This document shows, in pieces, positions 1-7,488 of a stretch of 35,599 nt of DNA. How positions within the stretch are numbered: the stretch's first letter is position 1; each line of letters begins with the position of its first letter. The translations under genes were made by a program, and so were the position numbers. This DNA is from Rhodovibrio sodomensis (lineage in GTDB: Bacteria; Pseudomonadota; Alphaproteobacteria; Kiloniellales; Rhodovibrionaceae), in NCBI RefSeq assembly GCF_016583645.1, contig NZ_NRRL01000046.1, positions 1 through 35,599 of the forward strand, written 5' to 3'. The notes beneath the pieces were generated by a model. It worked only from the letters and a program-made list of their open reading frames with translations, had not been told where the DNA came from and ran no database searches.

Positions 1-85
1 GCGGTAGCCGGGCGTGCCGTCGACCGCCTTGAGCGCCGGTGCCCGCCCGGCGCTCAAGGCGGTCGACGGCACGCCCGGCTACCGC
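1..85. repeat. Perfect 39-bp inverted repeat with 7-nt loop at the window edge
   Basis: Positions 1-39 are the exact reverse complement of positions 47-85, separated by the loop at 40-46. The right arm is ordinary coding sequence of the partial gene that follows. The left arm is therefore probably a fold-back copy of that coding sequence, as seen at contig ends after chimeric assembly, rather than a natural element. A natural hairpin cannot be excluded from the sequence alone. Confidence 0.95.
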
Positions 86-487
86 ACGCTGCTGGACTAC
101 TGGCGCGGCCTGGCGCGCCACGGCCGGGCGGCGGTCGCCCGCCTGGACGCCGAGCTGATCGCCGCGCACTGGCCCTACGCCATGCTGATCCGGGTGCCGC
201 GCAGCGGGGTGGTCGAGATCACCCAGGTGTTCGCGCCGCAGCCCGCCGCCGGAGCTGGCGGCGACGGACCCACCGGCGAGCATCCGTTCGCCCGCGACCA
301 GGCCTCGCAGATCTCCAGCTGGGTGTTGCAGATCGCGCAGGGCGCCGCGGGCAGCCGCCAGCCCAGCCGGCACAGCGAGACCTTCCAGCAGGCGGGCCGC
401 GCGCGGCGGATTATCGCCGATCTGCTGCCCTGCCAGGCCGACGGCGACAGCGCCGAGCACCTGCTGCTGCAGCTGCGCGACGGGTAG
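14..487 (+). CDS. PAS-like protein, 5' end missing (partial)
   Basis: The open frame runs from the window edge to a TAG at 485-487. The first eleven codons (14-46) lie in the left arm and loop of the edge palindrome, so the GTG at 14 is probably not the real start and the true N-terminus is outside the window. The readable part has an LLDYWRGLA segment, then ARLDAELIAAHWPYAMLIRV, which resembles the opening of the short PAS-type sensor proteins (PAS_5 family) common in Rhodospirillales. The C-terminal half, with GRARRIIADLLP and a final LLLQLRDG, looks like the remaining alpha/beta fold. No output domain is visible. Family placement is by pattern only and is weak; that it is a real coding frame is well supported by codon bias. 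Confidence 0.55.
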   Translation: MPSTALSAGARPALKAVDGTPGYRTLLDYWRGLARHGRAAVARLDAELIAAHWPYAMLIRVPRSGVVEITQVFAPQPAAGAGGDGPTGEHPFARDQASQISSWVLQIAQGAAGSRQPSRHSETFQQAGRARRIIADLLPCQADGDSAEHLLLQLRDG

Positions 488-527
488 GTACCGGCTCGCG
501 GACGCGGGGGTCGGTGCGCCCAGGCCG

Positions 528-1349
528 CTATCGCCGGTACGGCTTGTACAGCTCCGGGTCGTCCAGCAGGGGGCGCAGCAGCTCGACCATCTCCGCCGCC
601 CAGATGCGCTGGCCGCGCTGGGTGTCGATCAGGTCCTGCCGCAGCTCGACCAGCGCGTTGGCGAGGCCGCGCTTGTCGCCGTGGACGTGCTGGGTATAGC
701 CGTGGCCGTCGCGCGCGGAATAGGGCTCGTTGTCGCCGACGGTCCAGCCGCGCGCCGCCGCGCGCGTCATCAGCGGCACCGGCAGGCGCGGGTCGTCATC
801 CCACAACACCCCGATCTCCCACGGCCGCGCGCGCCCGCGCAGCACCGGCGTGAAGGAGTGCATCGACAGCAGGACAGGCGCGCGCCCGCGCGCGGCCATC
901 GCATCCAGCTGCCGGGCGACCGCGGCGTGGTAGGGCCAGAAAAAGCCCTGCAACCGGGCCTCCAGCTCTTCCGGCGAGAGCTGCCGGTTGCGCGGCACCA
1001 CGGTCTCGTCGGCGATCGCAGGGGTCAGGGTTGGGTCGTCCAGCTGCCGGTTGGGGTCCACGATCAGCCGGGAGAAGTGCGAGAACACCGCGGGCGCGCC
1101 CAGCGCGTCCGCCATCATCCGGGTCACCGGGGCGATCCCGATGTCGTAGGCAATGTGCCGCTCCAGCGCGCGCGCCGGCACGCCCAGGCCGTCGAGCGCC
1201 CGCGGCACGAAATTATCCGCGTGGTCGCAGACCAGCAGCAGATCGCTGTCCGCCTCGGCGTTGTAGGTCCAGACCGGCGCCGGCTCGTCGGCCGCGAGCA
1301 ATCGGCGAGTCTCGGCTGTCGAGCCATCGGTGTCGGGCAACTGCGTCAT
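528..1349 (-). CDS. N-formylglutamate amidohydrolase family protein
   Basis: A protein of 273 residues of the FGase family, which hydrolyses N-formylglutamate to formate and glutamate at the end of one histidine degradation route; several relatives act on other N-acyl amino acids. Visible landmarks are LLLVCDHADNFVPRAL near the N-terminus, YDIGIAPVTRMMADAL, the FSRLIVDPNR segment, LLSMHSFTPVLRG, and HGYTQHVHGDKRGLANALVELRQDL near the C-terminus, all in family order. The ATG at 1349 (MTQLPDTDG) was chosen because upstream sequence in the open frame is low-complexity and overlaps the intergenic space before the divergent epimerase. No other hut gene is present, so a role in histidine breakdown is not supported by context. 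Family membership is secure; substrate is not. Confidence 0.9.
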   Translation of the reverse strand: MTQLPDTDGSTAETRRLLAADEPAPVWTYNAEADSDLLLVCDHADNFVPRALDGLGVPARALERHIAYDIGIAPVTRMMADALGAPAVFSHFSRLIVDPNRQLDDPTLTPAIADETVVPRNRQLSPEELEARLQGFFWPYHAAVARQLDAMAARGRAPVLLSMHSFTPVLRGRARPWEIGVLWDDDPRLPVPLMTRAAARGWTVGDNEPYSARDGHGYTQHVHGDKRGLANALVELRQDLIDTQRGQRIWAAEMVELLRPLLDDPELYKPYRR

Positions 1350-1467
1350 CGCGCGTGAGCATAGACCAGCGCGCTGCGGCAAGGAAACGGGATCGCGCCG
1401 TCGTAAACCGTCCCGCCGGCGCGCTGTACCGTTGACCGGCGGGCCGGATCCGCCGCCTAATCGGGGC

Positions 1468-2478
1468 ATGGCAATCGGGCGCCCCAACACCTTTCCCTGC
1501 ATCGACGGGCACACCTGCGGCAATCCGGTCCGGCTGGTCACCGCCGGCGGGCCGCGGCTGGACGGCGCCACGATGTCCGAACGCCGGCAGGACTTCCTCG
1601 CCCGCTACGACTGGATCCGCACCGGGCTGATGTTCGAGCCGCGCGGGCACGACATGATGTCGGGCGCGATCCTCTACCCGCCGACCACGCCGGACGGCGA
1701 CACCGGCGTGCTCTACATCGAGACCAGCGGCTGTCTGCCGATGTGCGGCCACGGCACGATCGGCACGGTTACCTTCGCGCTCGAACGCGGTCTGGTGCAG
1801 CCGGCCGAGCCCGGCGTGGTCCGGCTGGACACCCCGGCGGGGCGGGTCACCGCCCAGTACCGGGCGCGCGGCGACAAGGTCGAGGCGGTCAAGATCACCA
1901 ACGTACCCGCGTTCCTGTTCGCCCAGGGCGTGGAGATCGAGGTGACGGGCCTTGGGACCCTCACGCTGGACGTCGCCTACGGCGGGAACTTCTACGCGAT
2001 ACTAGAGCCGCAGGCGAATTTCGCCGGGCTGGAAGCGATCTCGGCCGCCGACGTGCTCGCCTGGTCGCCCGAGGTGCGCGCGGCCGTCAACGCGGCGCTC
2101 GACGCCGTGCATCCGCAGGACCCGACGATCCGCGGGGTCAGCCACGTGATGTGGACCGGCGCGCCGCAAGCTGCGGGCGCGCACGCCCGCAACGCCGTCT
2201 TCTACGGCAAGCGCGCGATCGACCGCAGCCCCTGCGGCACCGGCACCAGCGCCCGCATGGCCCAGCTGGCCGCCCGCGGCGAACTCGGCGTCGGCGACGC
2301 ATTCGTGCACGAGAGTATCATCGGTTCGGTGTTCACCGGCCGGGTCGAGGCCGCCACCGAGGTTGCCGGGACACCCGCGATCCAGCCGTCGGTCGAGGGC
2401 TGGGCCGTGATCACCGGGTTCAACACGATCTTCCTGGACGAGAGCGACCCGTATGTGAGCGGGTTCTCTGTCGGTTAG
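1468..2478 (+). CDS. 4-hydroxyproline 2-epimerase (proline racemase family)
   Basis: A protein of 336 residues of the proline racemase superfamily, cofactor-independent enzymes that use two cysteines as acid and base. Both are visible: Cys93 in MCGHGTIG and Cys256 in DRSPCGTGTSARM. A trans-3-hydroxyproline dehydratase would have Thr at the second site, so epimerase or racemase activity is expected. The CGHGT form and the length point to trans-4-hydroxy-L-proline epimerase, the first step of hydroxyproline catabolism, rather than proline racemase proper. The start ATG at 1468 matches the usual N-terminus (NTFPCIDGHTCGNPVRLV). The rest of a hydroxyproline pathway is not in the window. It is divergent from the N-formylglutamate amidohydrolase across 118 bp. 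Substrate remains an inference. Confidence 0.88.
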   Translation: MAIGRPNTFPCIDGHTCGNPVRLVTAGGPRLDGATMSERRQDFLARYDWIRTGLMFEPRGHDMMSGAILYPPTTPDGDTGVLYIETSGCLPMCGHGTIGTVTFALERGLVQPAEPGVVRLDTPAGRVTAQYRARGDKVEAVKITNVPAFLFAQGVEIEVTGLGTLTLDVAYGGNFYAILEPQANFAGLEAISAADVLAWSPEVRAAVNAALDAVHPQDPTIRGVSHVMWTGAPQAAGAHARNAVFYGKRAIDRSPCGTGTSARMAQLAARGELGVGDAFVHESIIGSVFTGRVEAATEVAGTPAIQPSVEGWAVITGFNTIFLDESDPYVSGFSVG

Positions 2479-2509
2479 GGGGCGCTACCCAACAACGGGG
2501 TAGGGGCTA

Positions 2510-2588
2510 CCGGAAATTCGGTATTACCTTCATGCTGAGCAGGGCGCGCAAGCGCCTGTGTCGAAGCACGTTTGACGGGTATCCGCCC
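2510..2588. repeat. Right half of a core palindromic repeat (half-copy E)
   Basis: From about 2532 the sequence reads TGCTGAGCAG, a hairpin GGCGC-GCAA-GCGCC, TGTGTCGAAG and TTTGACGGGTAT. This is the same order as the right half of the complete repeat at 8191-8432. The left half and AT-rich centre are missing or decayed; a small palindrome TACCG-GAAATT-CGGTA lies just upstream. The outer end stops immediately before the GTG start of the GIY-YIG gene. Confidence 0.75.
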
Positions 2589-2900
2589 GTGACCGTCCAC
2601 GTTTATATCCTCAGATGCGCCGACGGCTCGTACTACGTCGGATCGGCGCAGCAAGGCCTGGATCGCCGCCTGGCGGAGCACCGTCAAGGCGTTGCCGCTG
2701 GCTATACCGCTTGGCGCCGGCCGGTTGAGCTGGTCTACAGCGCCGCTTTTGAAACGATCACGGACGCATTGGCCGCCGAGCGAAAGCTCAAGGGCTGGAG
2801 CCGCGCCAAGAAGGAAGCCTTGATCGGGGGAGACTTCGACGCGTTGCCAAGCTTGGCGCGGTCGAGCCAACGCAAGAACAAGGATTCTAGCTCCGAATAG
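2589..2900 (+). CDS. Small GIY-YIG nuclease-like protein
   Basis: A protein of 103 residues that is essentially a single GIY-YIG domain. VYILRCADGSYYVGS gives the two GIY-YIG strands, followed by the helix RRLAEHRQG with the conserved Arg, then AFETITDALAAERKLKGW with the expected catalytic Glu. This is the UPF0213/YhbQ type. The GTG at 2589 was chosen because family members start two to four residues before VYIL, and because an upstream in-frame ATG at 2532 would make the N-terminus out of repeat sequence. The TAG stop lies inside ATAGCCGTCAG, a string also present at the outer end of the repeat at 8191-8432. The gene therefore sits exactly between two repeat halves in inverted orientation. 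Cellular role is unknown. Confidence 0.85.
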   Translation: MTVHVYILRCADGSYYVGSAQQGLDRRLAEHRQGVAAGYTAWRRPVELVYSAAFETITDALAAERKLKGWSRAKKEALIGGDFDALPSLARSSQRKNKDSSSE

Positions 2901-2950
2901 CCGTCAGACGCGCTTCGACACGGCCGGCTTCGGCGGCCTGCTCAGCGTGA
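2895..2950. repeat. Left half of a core palindromic repeat (half-copy F)
   Basis: The sequence ATAGCCGTCAGACGCGCTTC, then GACAC, a GGCCG...GCGGCC hairpin and CTGCTCAGCGTGA reproduces the left half of the repeat family seen complete at 8191-8432. It is inverted relative to half-copy E upstream of the GIY-YIG gene, and its outer end contains that gene's stop codon. Confidence 0.75.
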
Positions 2951-2987
2951 AGGTGCAGTGTGGGCCGCGGTCAAATAGGTCAGGAGA

Positions 2988-3713
2988 TCAGGATCCTGCT
3001 TTCCACCGCGCGACCTCTCCGCGCCAGAAGTCGCGGTCCGCGTACACGGTCGGATCTACGACCCCCGCATCATGCAGCGCTTCCAGGCGCTCGACGCAGG
3101 TGCCACAGCGTCCGCAGTGGACGGCCTCGCCCTTGTAGCAGGACCAGGTCTCCGCCACCGGCACGCCCAGGCGGCCGGCTTCGGCGGCGATGTCGGTCTT
3201 GGACCAGTGGATGAACGGGGTCTCCAGCCGGATCGCCACGACGCCGTCGAGCGCGGTGTCCTCCATCGCCTGGAAGGCGTCGACGAACGCCGGGCGGCAG
3301 TCCGGGTAGATCACGTGGTCGCCGGTGTGCATCGCGGCCGCCACGCGCCCCAGGCCCTGCCCGCCGGCGAGCGCGAAGGCGGCCGACAGCATCAGCGGGT
3401 TGCGGTTGGGCACCACCGTGACCGCCATGGTCCGGGAGCTGTAGTGCCCGTCCGGGACCTGGGTTCGATCGGTCAGCGCGCTGCCCGCGATCCGGCGGCC
3501 GACGTCGGTCAGGTCGACCACCTCGTGCGCCACGCCCAGGCGTTTGGCGCAGCGCGCGGCAAAGTCGACCTCCTTGCGGTGGCGCTGGCCGTAGTCGAAG
3601 GTGACCAGCGCGGCGACCCCGCCGGGCTCCGCCGACAGGCGGTGGGCGAGCGTGACCGAGTCCAGCCCGCCGGAGCAGACCACCAGCGCCGGGCCCGGAT
3701 CGCCGCGCGTCAT
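2988..3713 (-). CDS. queC: 7-cyano-7-deazaguanine (preQ0) synthase QueC
   Basis: A protein of 241 residues. QueC is an ATP-dependent enzyme converting 7-carboxy-7-deazaguanine to preQ0 in queuosine biosynthesis. The PP-loop SGGLDS is at residues 14-19, followed by VTFDYGQRHRKEVDFA, VPNRNPLMLS, and the C-terminal zinc site WSCYKGEAVHCGRCGTC with four cysteines in the family spacing. The ATG at 3713 overlaps the stop of the upstream transporter gene by four bases (ATGA), implying translational coupling. That partner is a VUT-type transporter for queuosine precursors, so making and importing the precursor are co-expressed. QueD, QueE and FolE are not in the window. Full length with all motifs; identification is firm. 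Confidence 0.97.
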   Translation of the reverse strand: MTRGDPGPALVVCSGGLDSVTLAHRLSAEPGGVAALVTFDYGQRHRKEVDFAARCAKRLGVAHEVVDLTDVGRRIAGSALTDRTQVPDGHYSSRTMAVTVVPNRNPLMLSAAFALAGGQGLGRVAAAMHTGDHVIYPDCRPAFVDAFQAMEDTALDGVVAIRLETPFIHWSKTDIAAEAGRLGVPVAETWSCYKGEAVHCGRCGTCVERLEALHDAGVVDPTVYADRDFWRGEVARWKAGS

Positions 3714-4300
3714 GCCGGGGCGAGGCCGATTCGCCGGTCGCGCTTGCGCAGCAGGACGACGCAGGGCAGGGCCAGCAGGGTCATCCAGAGTTTGCCCAGC
3801 ACCTGGCCCCAGAAGTGGTCCAGGCTGCCGAACGCGAGGTGCAGGAAGACCAGCGAGTCGATCGTGAGGCCGACCAGGCCGCTCAGAAACACCGCGAGCA
3901 CCAGCCGGCGGCGCTGCAGCGGGGTGTAGACCGCGAAGTCGGCGAGTTCGGAGAACAGAAACGCGGCCGTCGAGGCGACGACCAGCGCCCCCGGCGAGAC
4001 CAGGCCCGACAGGCCCGCGCCGACCGCGATCGCGAGCAGCGTCCACAGCTTGCCCAGGCGCCGCTGCACCATGTCGCGCATCACAAGCGCGATCCCGATC
4101 ATCAGCACGCCCGAGGGCGCCATGATGGGGTCGCCCAGCAGGCCCGGGGCGACCGGGATCAGGCACGGCCCGTTCGGCACGCAAGCCGTGCCGACGTTTC
4201 CGATCAGCCAGTTCGCCAGCGGCACGCAGGCGCAGAAGGCGGCCAGAAAGGCCGTCCCCTCGATCTGCCGCTGCCGGGATGTCGCGGGTGTCTCTGCCAT
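3710..4300 (-). CDS. VUT family queuosine precursor transporter (YhhQ-like)
   Basis: A protein of 196 residues with about six hydrophobic membrane segments, beginning FLAAFCACVPLANWLIGNVG. Conserved features are PGLLGDPIMAPSGVLMIGIALVMRDMVQRRLG, then AAFLFSELADFAVYTPLQRR and GLTIDSLVFLHLAF, characteristic of the vitamin/queuosine-precursor uptake (VUT, formerly DUF165) family, whose E. coli member YhhQ imports preQ0 and preQ1. The ATG at 4300 (MAETPATS) is preferred over an upstream start because the preceding residues are cysteine- and proline-rich and atypical. Its stop overlaps the queC start by four bases, which strongly supports a queuosine role. I see no preQ1 riboswitch in the upstream region. 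Confidence 0.88.
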   Translation of the reverse strand: MAETPATSRQRQIEGTAFLAAFCACVPLANWLIGNVGTACVPNGPCLIPVAPGLLGDPIMAPSGVLMIGIALVMRDMVQRRLGKLWTLLAIAVGAGLSGLVSPGALVVASTAAFLFSELADFAVYTPLQRRRLVLAVFLSGLVGLTIDSLVFLHLAFGSLDHFWGQVLGKLWMTLLALPCVVLLRKRDRRIGLAPA

Positions 4301-4379
4301 GGCGAGGAAGGTGCTACACGATGCGCAGTCCCGCGCGCAAGGCACCGTTGGCGCAGGCACCACGGGTGCGGCAGCGGGT

Positions 4380-4525
4380 CCCTTCAATCCCCTCTACCTT
4401 GACGGGAGAGGGAGGGGCCCGCGCCGCGAAGCGGCGTGGGAGGGTGAGGGTGACCTCCTCAGCGTAACGCCGCAGGGTCTCACCCTCACCTGTCCTCTCC
4501 CGTCAAGGGAGAGGGACCCACCGGA
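4380..4525. repeat. CCCTCTCCC/GGGAGAGGG dispersed repeat, long copy
   Basis: An approximately 140-bp imperfect palindrome. Each outer end is a hairpin of CTCTACC or CTCTCCC against GGGAGAGG around TTGACG or CGTCAA, and the inner arms read GGGAGGGTGAGGGTGA and TCTCACCCTCACC. The same architecture returns at 33549-33690 and 35470-35599, with related copies in other gaps. It fills most of the space between the queuosine pair and the cimA promoter. Confidence 0.85.
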
Positions 4526-4578
4526 ACGTTCGTGGACCCCGCGATCTGCGACCCGGGAAACGACAGACCCCCGCGACG

Positions 4579-4607
4579 TTGACCGCGACGCCGGGCACGC
4601 CTTAAAC
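4579..4607 (+). promoter_or_regulatory. Putative sigma-70 promoter of cimA
   Basis: TTGACC at 4579-4584 and TTAAAC at 4602-4607 are separated by 17 nt, about 45 nt before the cimA start. Match is 5/6 at -35 and moderate at -10. It lies just outside the repeat that fills the rest of this gap. Confidence 0.5.
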
Positions 4608-4651
4608 CCACTGGCCAGTCAGGATATCGCGACGAACGCCAGGGCCCGCTC

Positions 4652-6283
4652 ATGACCACCGACGACCGCGTCTACTTCTACGACTGTACGCTGCGCGACG
4701 GGCAGCAGACCCAGGGGGTCGACTTCTCGGTCGCCGACAAGCGCACCCTGTCGCTGGCGCTGGACGAACTCGGCATCGACTACGTCGAGGGCGGCTGGCC
4801 GGGCGCGAACCCGACCGACGACGCGTTCTTCGAGGATCCGCCGAAGCTGACCAACGCCCGGATGGTCGCCTTCGGGATGACCCGGCGGATCGGCCGGTCG
4901 GCGGACAACGATCCGGGCATGGCCGCGCTGCTGAATTCGCGCGCCGACGGCCTGACCATCGTGGGCAAGACCTGGGACTATCACGTCGATCTGGCGCTGG
5001 GCGCGGACCGGGACGAGTACGTCGAGGTGATCGCCGACAGCGTGCGCGTGGCGCGCGCGCGCAAGGGCGAGGCGATCTTCGACGCCGAGCACTTCTTTGA
5101 CGGCTACAAGGCCAACCCGGACTACGCGCTGCGCTGCCTGGACGCGGCCTACCAGGCGGGTGCGCGCTGGATCGTGCTGTGCGACACCAACGGCGGCACG
5201 CTGCCGCGCGAGGTCAGCCGGATCGTCGCCGAGGTGGCCACGCGGATCCCGGGCCGGCAGCTCGGCATCCACACGCATGACGACACCGGCAACGCGGTCG
5301 CCAACTCGCTGGCCGCCGTCGAGGCCGGCGTGCGGCACGTGCAGGGGACCCTGAACGGCCTGGGCGAGCGCTGCGGCAACGCGAACCTGATCTCGGTGAT
5401 CGCGTCGATCGCGCTCAAGACGGATTTCGAGACCCGGATCACCGACGCTCAACTGAAGGAGCTGACCCCGGTTTCCCGCCTGCTCGACGAGCGGCTCAAC
5501 CGCGCGCCCTCGCGCGGGGCGCCCTACGTCGGCGAGAGCGCGTTCGCGCACAAGGGCGGGCTACACGTCTCGGCCGTGGAGAAGGATCCGCGCACTTACG
5601 AGCACATCGAGCCCGGCCTGGTCGGCAACCGCCGCCACATCGTCGTCTCCGACCAGTCGGGGCGGTCGAACATCCTGGCGCGGTTCCGCGAGATCGGCAT
5701 CGACATGGACCCTAACGACCCGGCGGTCGCGGACCTGGTGGAGCGGGTCAAGGCGCGCGAGTTCGAGGGCTATGCCTACGACGGCGCGGAGGCGAGCTTC
5801 GAGCTGCTGGCCCGCCGGGCGCTCCGGCAGATTCCGGACTACTTCGCGCTCAGCCGCTTCCGGGTGATGGACGACCGCCGCTGGAACGCCCGCGGCGAAC
5901 TGGTCACCGAATCCGAGGCGACCGTGACCACCGAGGTCGCCGGGCGGGAGATGATGACGGTCGCCAACGGCAACGGTCCGGTGAACGCACTCGACAAGGC
6001 GCTGCGCAAGGCGCTGCTGGAGTTCTATCCGCAGCTCGAGGACATGCGCCTGACCGACTACAAGGTGCGCATCCTCACCCCCCAGGCCGGCACTGGCGCG
6101 GTGACCCGCGTGATGATCGAAAGCGCCGACGGGCAGGGGCGCAGCTGGACCACGGTGGGCGTCTCCACCAACATCATCGACGCCTCGTTCAACGCCCTGC
6201 ACGACGGCCTGACCTGGAAGCTCTACCAGGAAGGCGCGTCGCAGGCGCCCGGCCCGCGCCGTCCGCACGCCGTCGAGGAGTAG
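4652..6283 (+). CDS. cimA: Citramalate synthase
   Basis: A protein of 543 residues. CimA condenses pyruvate and acetyl-CoA to (R)-citramalate, opening the threonine-independent isoleucine route. The N-terminal TIM-barrel of the HMG-CoA lyase/isopropylmalate synthase superfamily begins YDCTLRDGQQTQGVDFSVADK; GIHTHDDTGNAVANSLAAVEAG carries the metal-binding histidines, and GTLNGLGERCGNANL follows. The C-terminal part, from about residue 400 (LVTESEATVTTEVAGREMM...), is a LeuA-type regulatory domain, expected to bind isoleucine. Length and the GQQTQG motif favour CimA over 2-isopropylmalate synthase or homocitrate synthase. The next gene starts on the base after its TAG, so the two are probably co-transcribed. 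Confidence 0.94.
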   Translation: MTTDDRVYFYDCTLRDGQQTQGVDFSVADKRTLSLALDELGIDYVEGGWPGANPTDDAFFEDPPKLTNARMVAFGMTRRIGRSADNDPGMAALLNSRADGLTIVGKTWDYHVDLALGADRDEYVEVIADSVRVARARKGEAIFDAEHFFDGYKANPDYALRCLDAAYQAGARWIVLCDTNGGTLPREVSRIVAEVATRIPGRQLGIHTHDDTGNAVANSLAAVEAGVRHVQGTLNGLGERCGNANLISVIASIALKTDFETRITDAQLKELTPVSRLLDERLNRAPSRGAPYVGESAFAHKGGLHVSAVEKDPRTYEHIEPGLVGNRRHIVVSDQSGRSNILARFREIGIDMDPNDPAVADLVERVKAREFEGYAYDGAEASFELLARRALRQIPDYFALSRFRVMDDRRWNARGELVTESEATVTTEVAGREMMTVANGNGPVNALDKALRKALLEFYPQLEDMRLTDYKVRILTPQAGTGAVTRVMIESADGQGRSWTTVGVSTNIIDASFNALHDGLTWKLYQEGASQAPGPRRPHAVEE

Positions 6284-7093
6284 ATGGCCCGCGACAAGCC
6301 GCTGCCCGTGCCGGACGGGCCGCAGCCCGCGATCGTGCTGGTCCGCCCGCAGCTGGGCCAGAACATCGGCATGGCCGCGCGCGCGATGCTGAACTGCGGC
6401 CTGTCGGACCTCCGTCTGGTCGCCCCGCGCGACGGCTGGCCGAACGCGGACGCGCAGGCCGCCGCGGCGCATGCCCGGGCCGTGGTCGATCAGGCGCAGG
6501 TGTACGACAGCGTGCAGGACGCGGTCGCGGAGATGGCGCGGGTGTACGCCACGACCGCGCGCGAGCGCGACCAGGTGAAATGGGTGCTGACCCCACGTGC
6601 GACCGGCGCCGACCTGCGCGCGGCGGTGCGCGACGAGGGCCCGGCGGCGATCCTGTTCGGCCCGGAAAAGCAGGGGCTCGAAAACGACGAGGTTGGGCTC
6701 GCCGACACGCTGATCCGGGCACCGCTCAACCCCGGCGCCACCTCGCTCAACCTGGCGCAGGCGGTGCTGCTGATCGCGTATGAATGGTGGACGGCGGATG
6801 AGGCGACCCCGGCGGTGAAGCTGGTCAGCGGCCGGCAGAACAGCGGCCGGGCGGCGCGCGCGGACGAACTCGATAACTTCATGGCCCGGCTGGAGGCCCG
6901 GCTGGAGGCGGCCGGCTACTTCAACATCCCGGAAAAGCGCCCGGCGATGCTGCGCAACCTGCGCAACATCTTCGCCCGCGCCCGCCCGACCTCGGGCGAG
7001 ATCGACAGCCTGCACGGCATGGTGAAGGCGCTCTGGGAAGCCCCGAAGGTCACCCGCCGCCCGCGCGAGCAGGCGCGCGACGGCGAGGAGTAG
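6284..7093 (+). CDS. trmJ: TrmJ-like tRNA/rRNA 2'-O-methyltransferase (SPOUT)
   Basis: A protein of 269 residues of the TrmH/SpoU superfamily, group with TrmJ, which methylates the 2'-O of position 32 of tRNA. Motif 1 appears as VLVRPQLGQNIGMAARAMLNCGL (residues about 18-40). Motifs 2 and 3, forming the knotted AdoMet site, appear as LFGPEKQGLENDEV and PLNPGATSLNLAQAVLLIAYE at about residues 124-168. A TrmJ-type C-terminal helical extension follows (LDNFMARLEARLEAAGYF, RNLRNIFARARPTSGEIDSLHGMVKAL). The ATG directly follows the cimA stop codon. Target nucleotide cannot be read from the sequence, but the extension distinguishes it from TrmL and TrmH. Confidence 0.88.
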   Translation: MARDKPLPVPDGPQPAIVLVRPQLGQNIGMAARAMLNCGLSDLRLVAPRDGWPNADAQAAAAHARAVVDQAQVYDSVQDAVAEMARVYATTARERDQVKWVLTPRATGADLRAAVRDEGPAAILFGPEKQGLENDEVGLADTLIRAPLNPGATSLNLAQAVLLIAYEWWTADEATPAVKLVSGRQNSGRAARADELDNFMARLEARLEAAGYFNIPEKRPAMLRNLRNIFARARPTSGEIDSLHGMVKALWEAPKVTRRPREQARDGEE

Positions 7094-7109
7094 GAGAGGC
7101 AGGGTGCCG

Positions 7110-7232
7110 CGGCGGGTCCTCTCTCCTCCACGTGGGAGGAGAGGGACAGGGTGAGGTGGTCTGCACGCCGCAAGTGTCCGTGGGTCCACCTCCCCTAGCC
7201 CCTCCTCCCGCGTGGAGGAGGGGGATTAGACG
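7110..7232. repeat. CTCTCC-type dispersed repeat, divergent copy
   Basis: Two hairpins, CTCTCCTCCACGTGGGAGGAG near 7120-7140 and CTCCTCCCGCGTGGAGGAG near 7203-7220, flank AGGGTGAGGTGG and CCACCTCCCC arms. The arrangement is that of the CCCTCTCCC/GGGAGAGGG family but the sequence has drifted. It ends about 30 bp before the rpsD promoter. Confidence 0.7.
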
Positions 7233-7261
7233 GCCAACCACCGCCCGCCCGACAGCTTTGC

Positions 7262-7289
7262 TTGACACGCGCGCGCGCAGCCGTAGTGT
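7262..7289 (+). promoter_or_regulatory. Putative rpsD promoter with a long leader
   Basis: A perfect TTGACA (7262-7267) is followed after 16 nt by TAGTGT (7284-7289). Transcription would begin near 7296, giving a leader of about 190 nt before rpsD. The leader holds several GC-rich inverted repeats, including GGCCTTCGAAGGCC at 7318-7331. A long leader would suit autoregulation by S4, but I do not recognise a known S4-binding structure. Confidence 0.55.
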
Positions 7290-7488
7290 CCGGCGCACTT
7301 CCTGGGAATGCGGGTCGGCCTTCGAAGGCCGCGCCCCGCCCGTCTCCGGGGCGCCTGGCGCGACAGCAAGGCGTCCGGATGCACCGTTAGTGCGGCATCC
7401 AGCCAAAACGGAGCCTCGGGCCTACCGGGACATCAACGCGCGCAACAGCGCGGCCATTCCCGCTTAAGCGACGGAGAAAGCTCGCAAA

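Noticed and set aside
2479..2530. Terminator after the hydroxyproline epimerase gene
   Set aside because: TACCC/GGGTA and TACCG/CGGTA stems are short and lack a T run.
2532..2588. ATG at 2532 as the start of the first GIY-YIG protein
   Set aside because: The added residues come from repeat sequence and homologues begin just before VYIL, so the GTG at 2589 is preferred.
4301..4400. preQ1 riboswitch upstream of the VUT-queC pair
   Set aside because: On the minus strand no preQ1-I or preQ1-II consensus elements could be found.
5561..7189. Long open frames antisense to genuine genes, for example opposite cimA, purL, clcA and uvrD (up to about 900 codons)
   Set aside because: They are Arg/Ala/Pro/Gly/His-rich, show no family motifs, and arise because third-position GC bias removes stops on the opposite strand.
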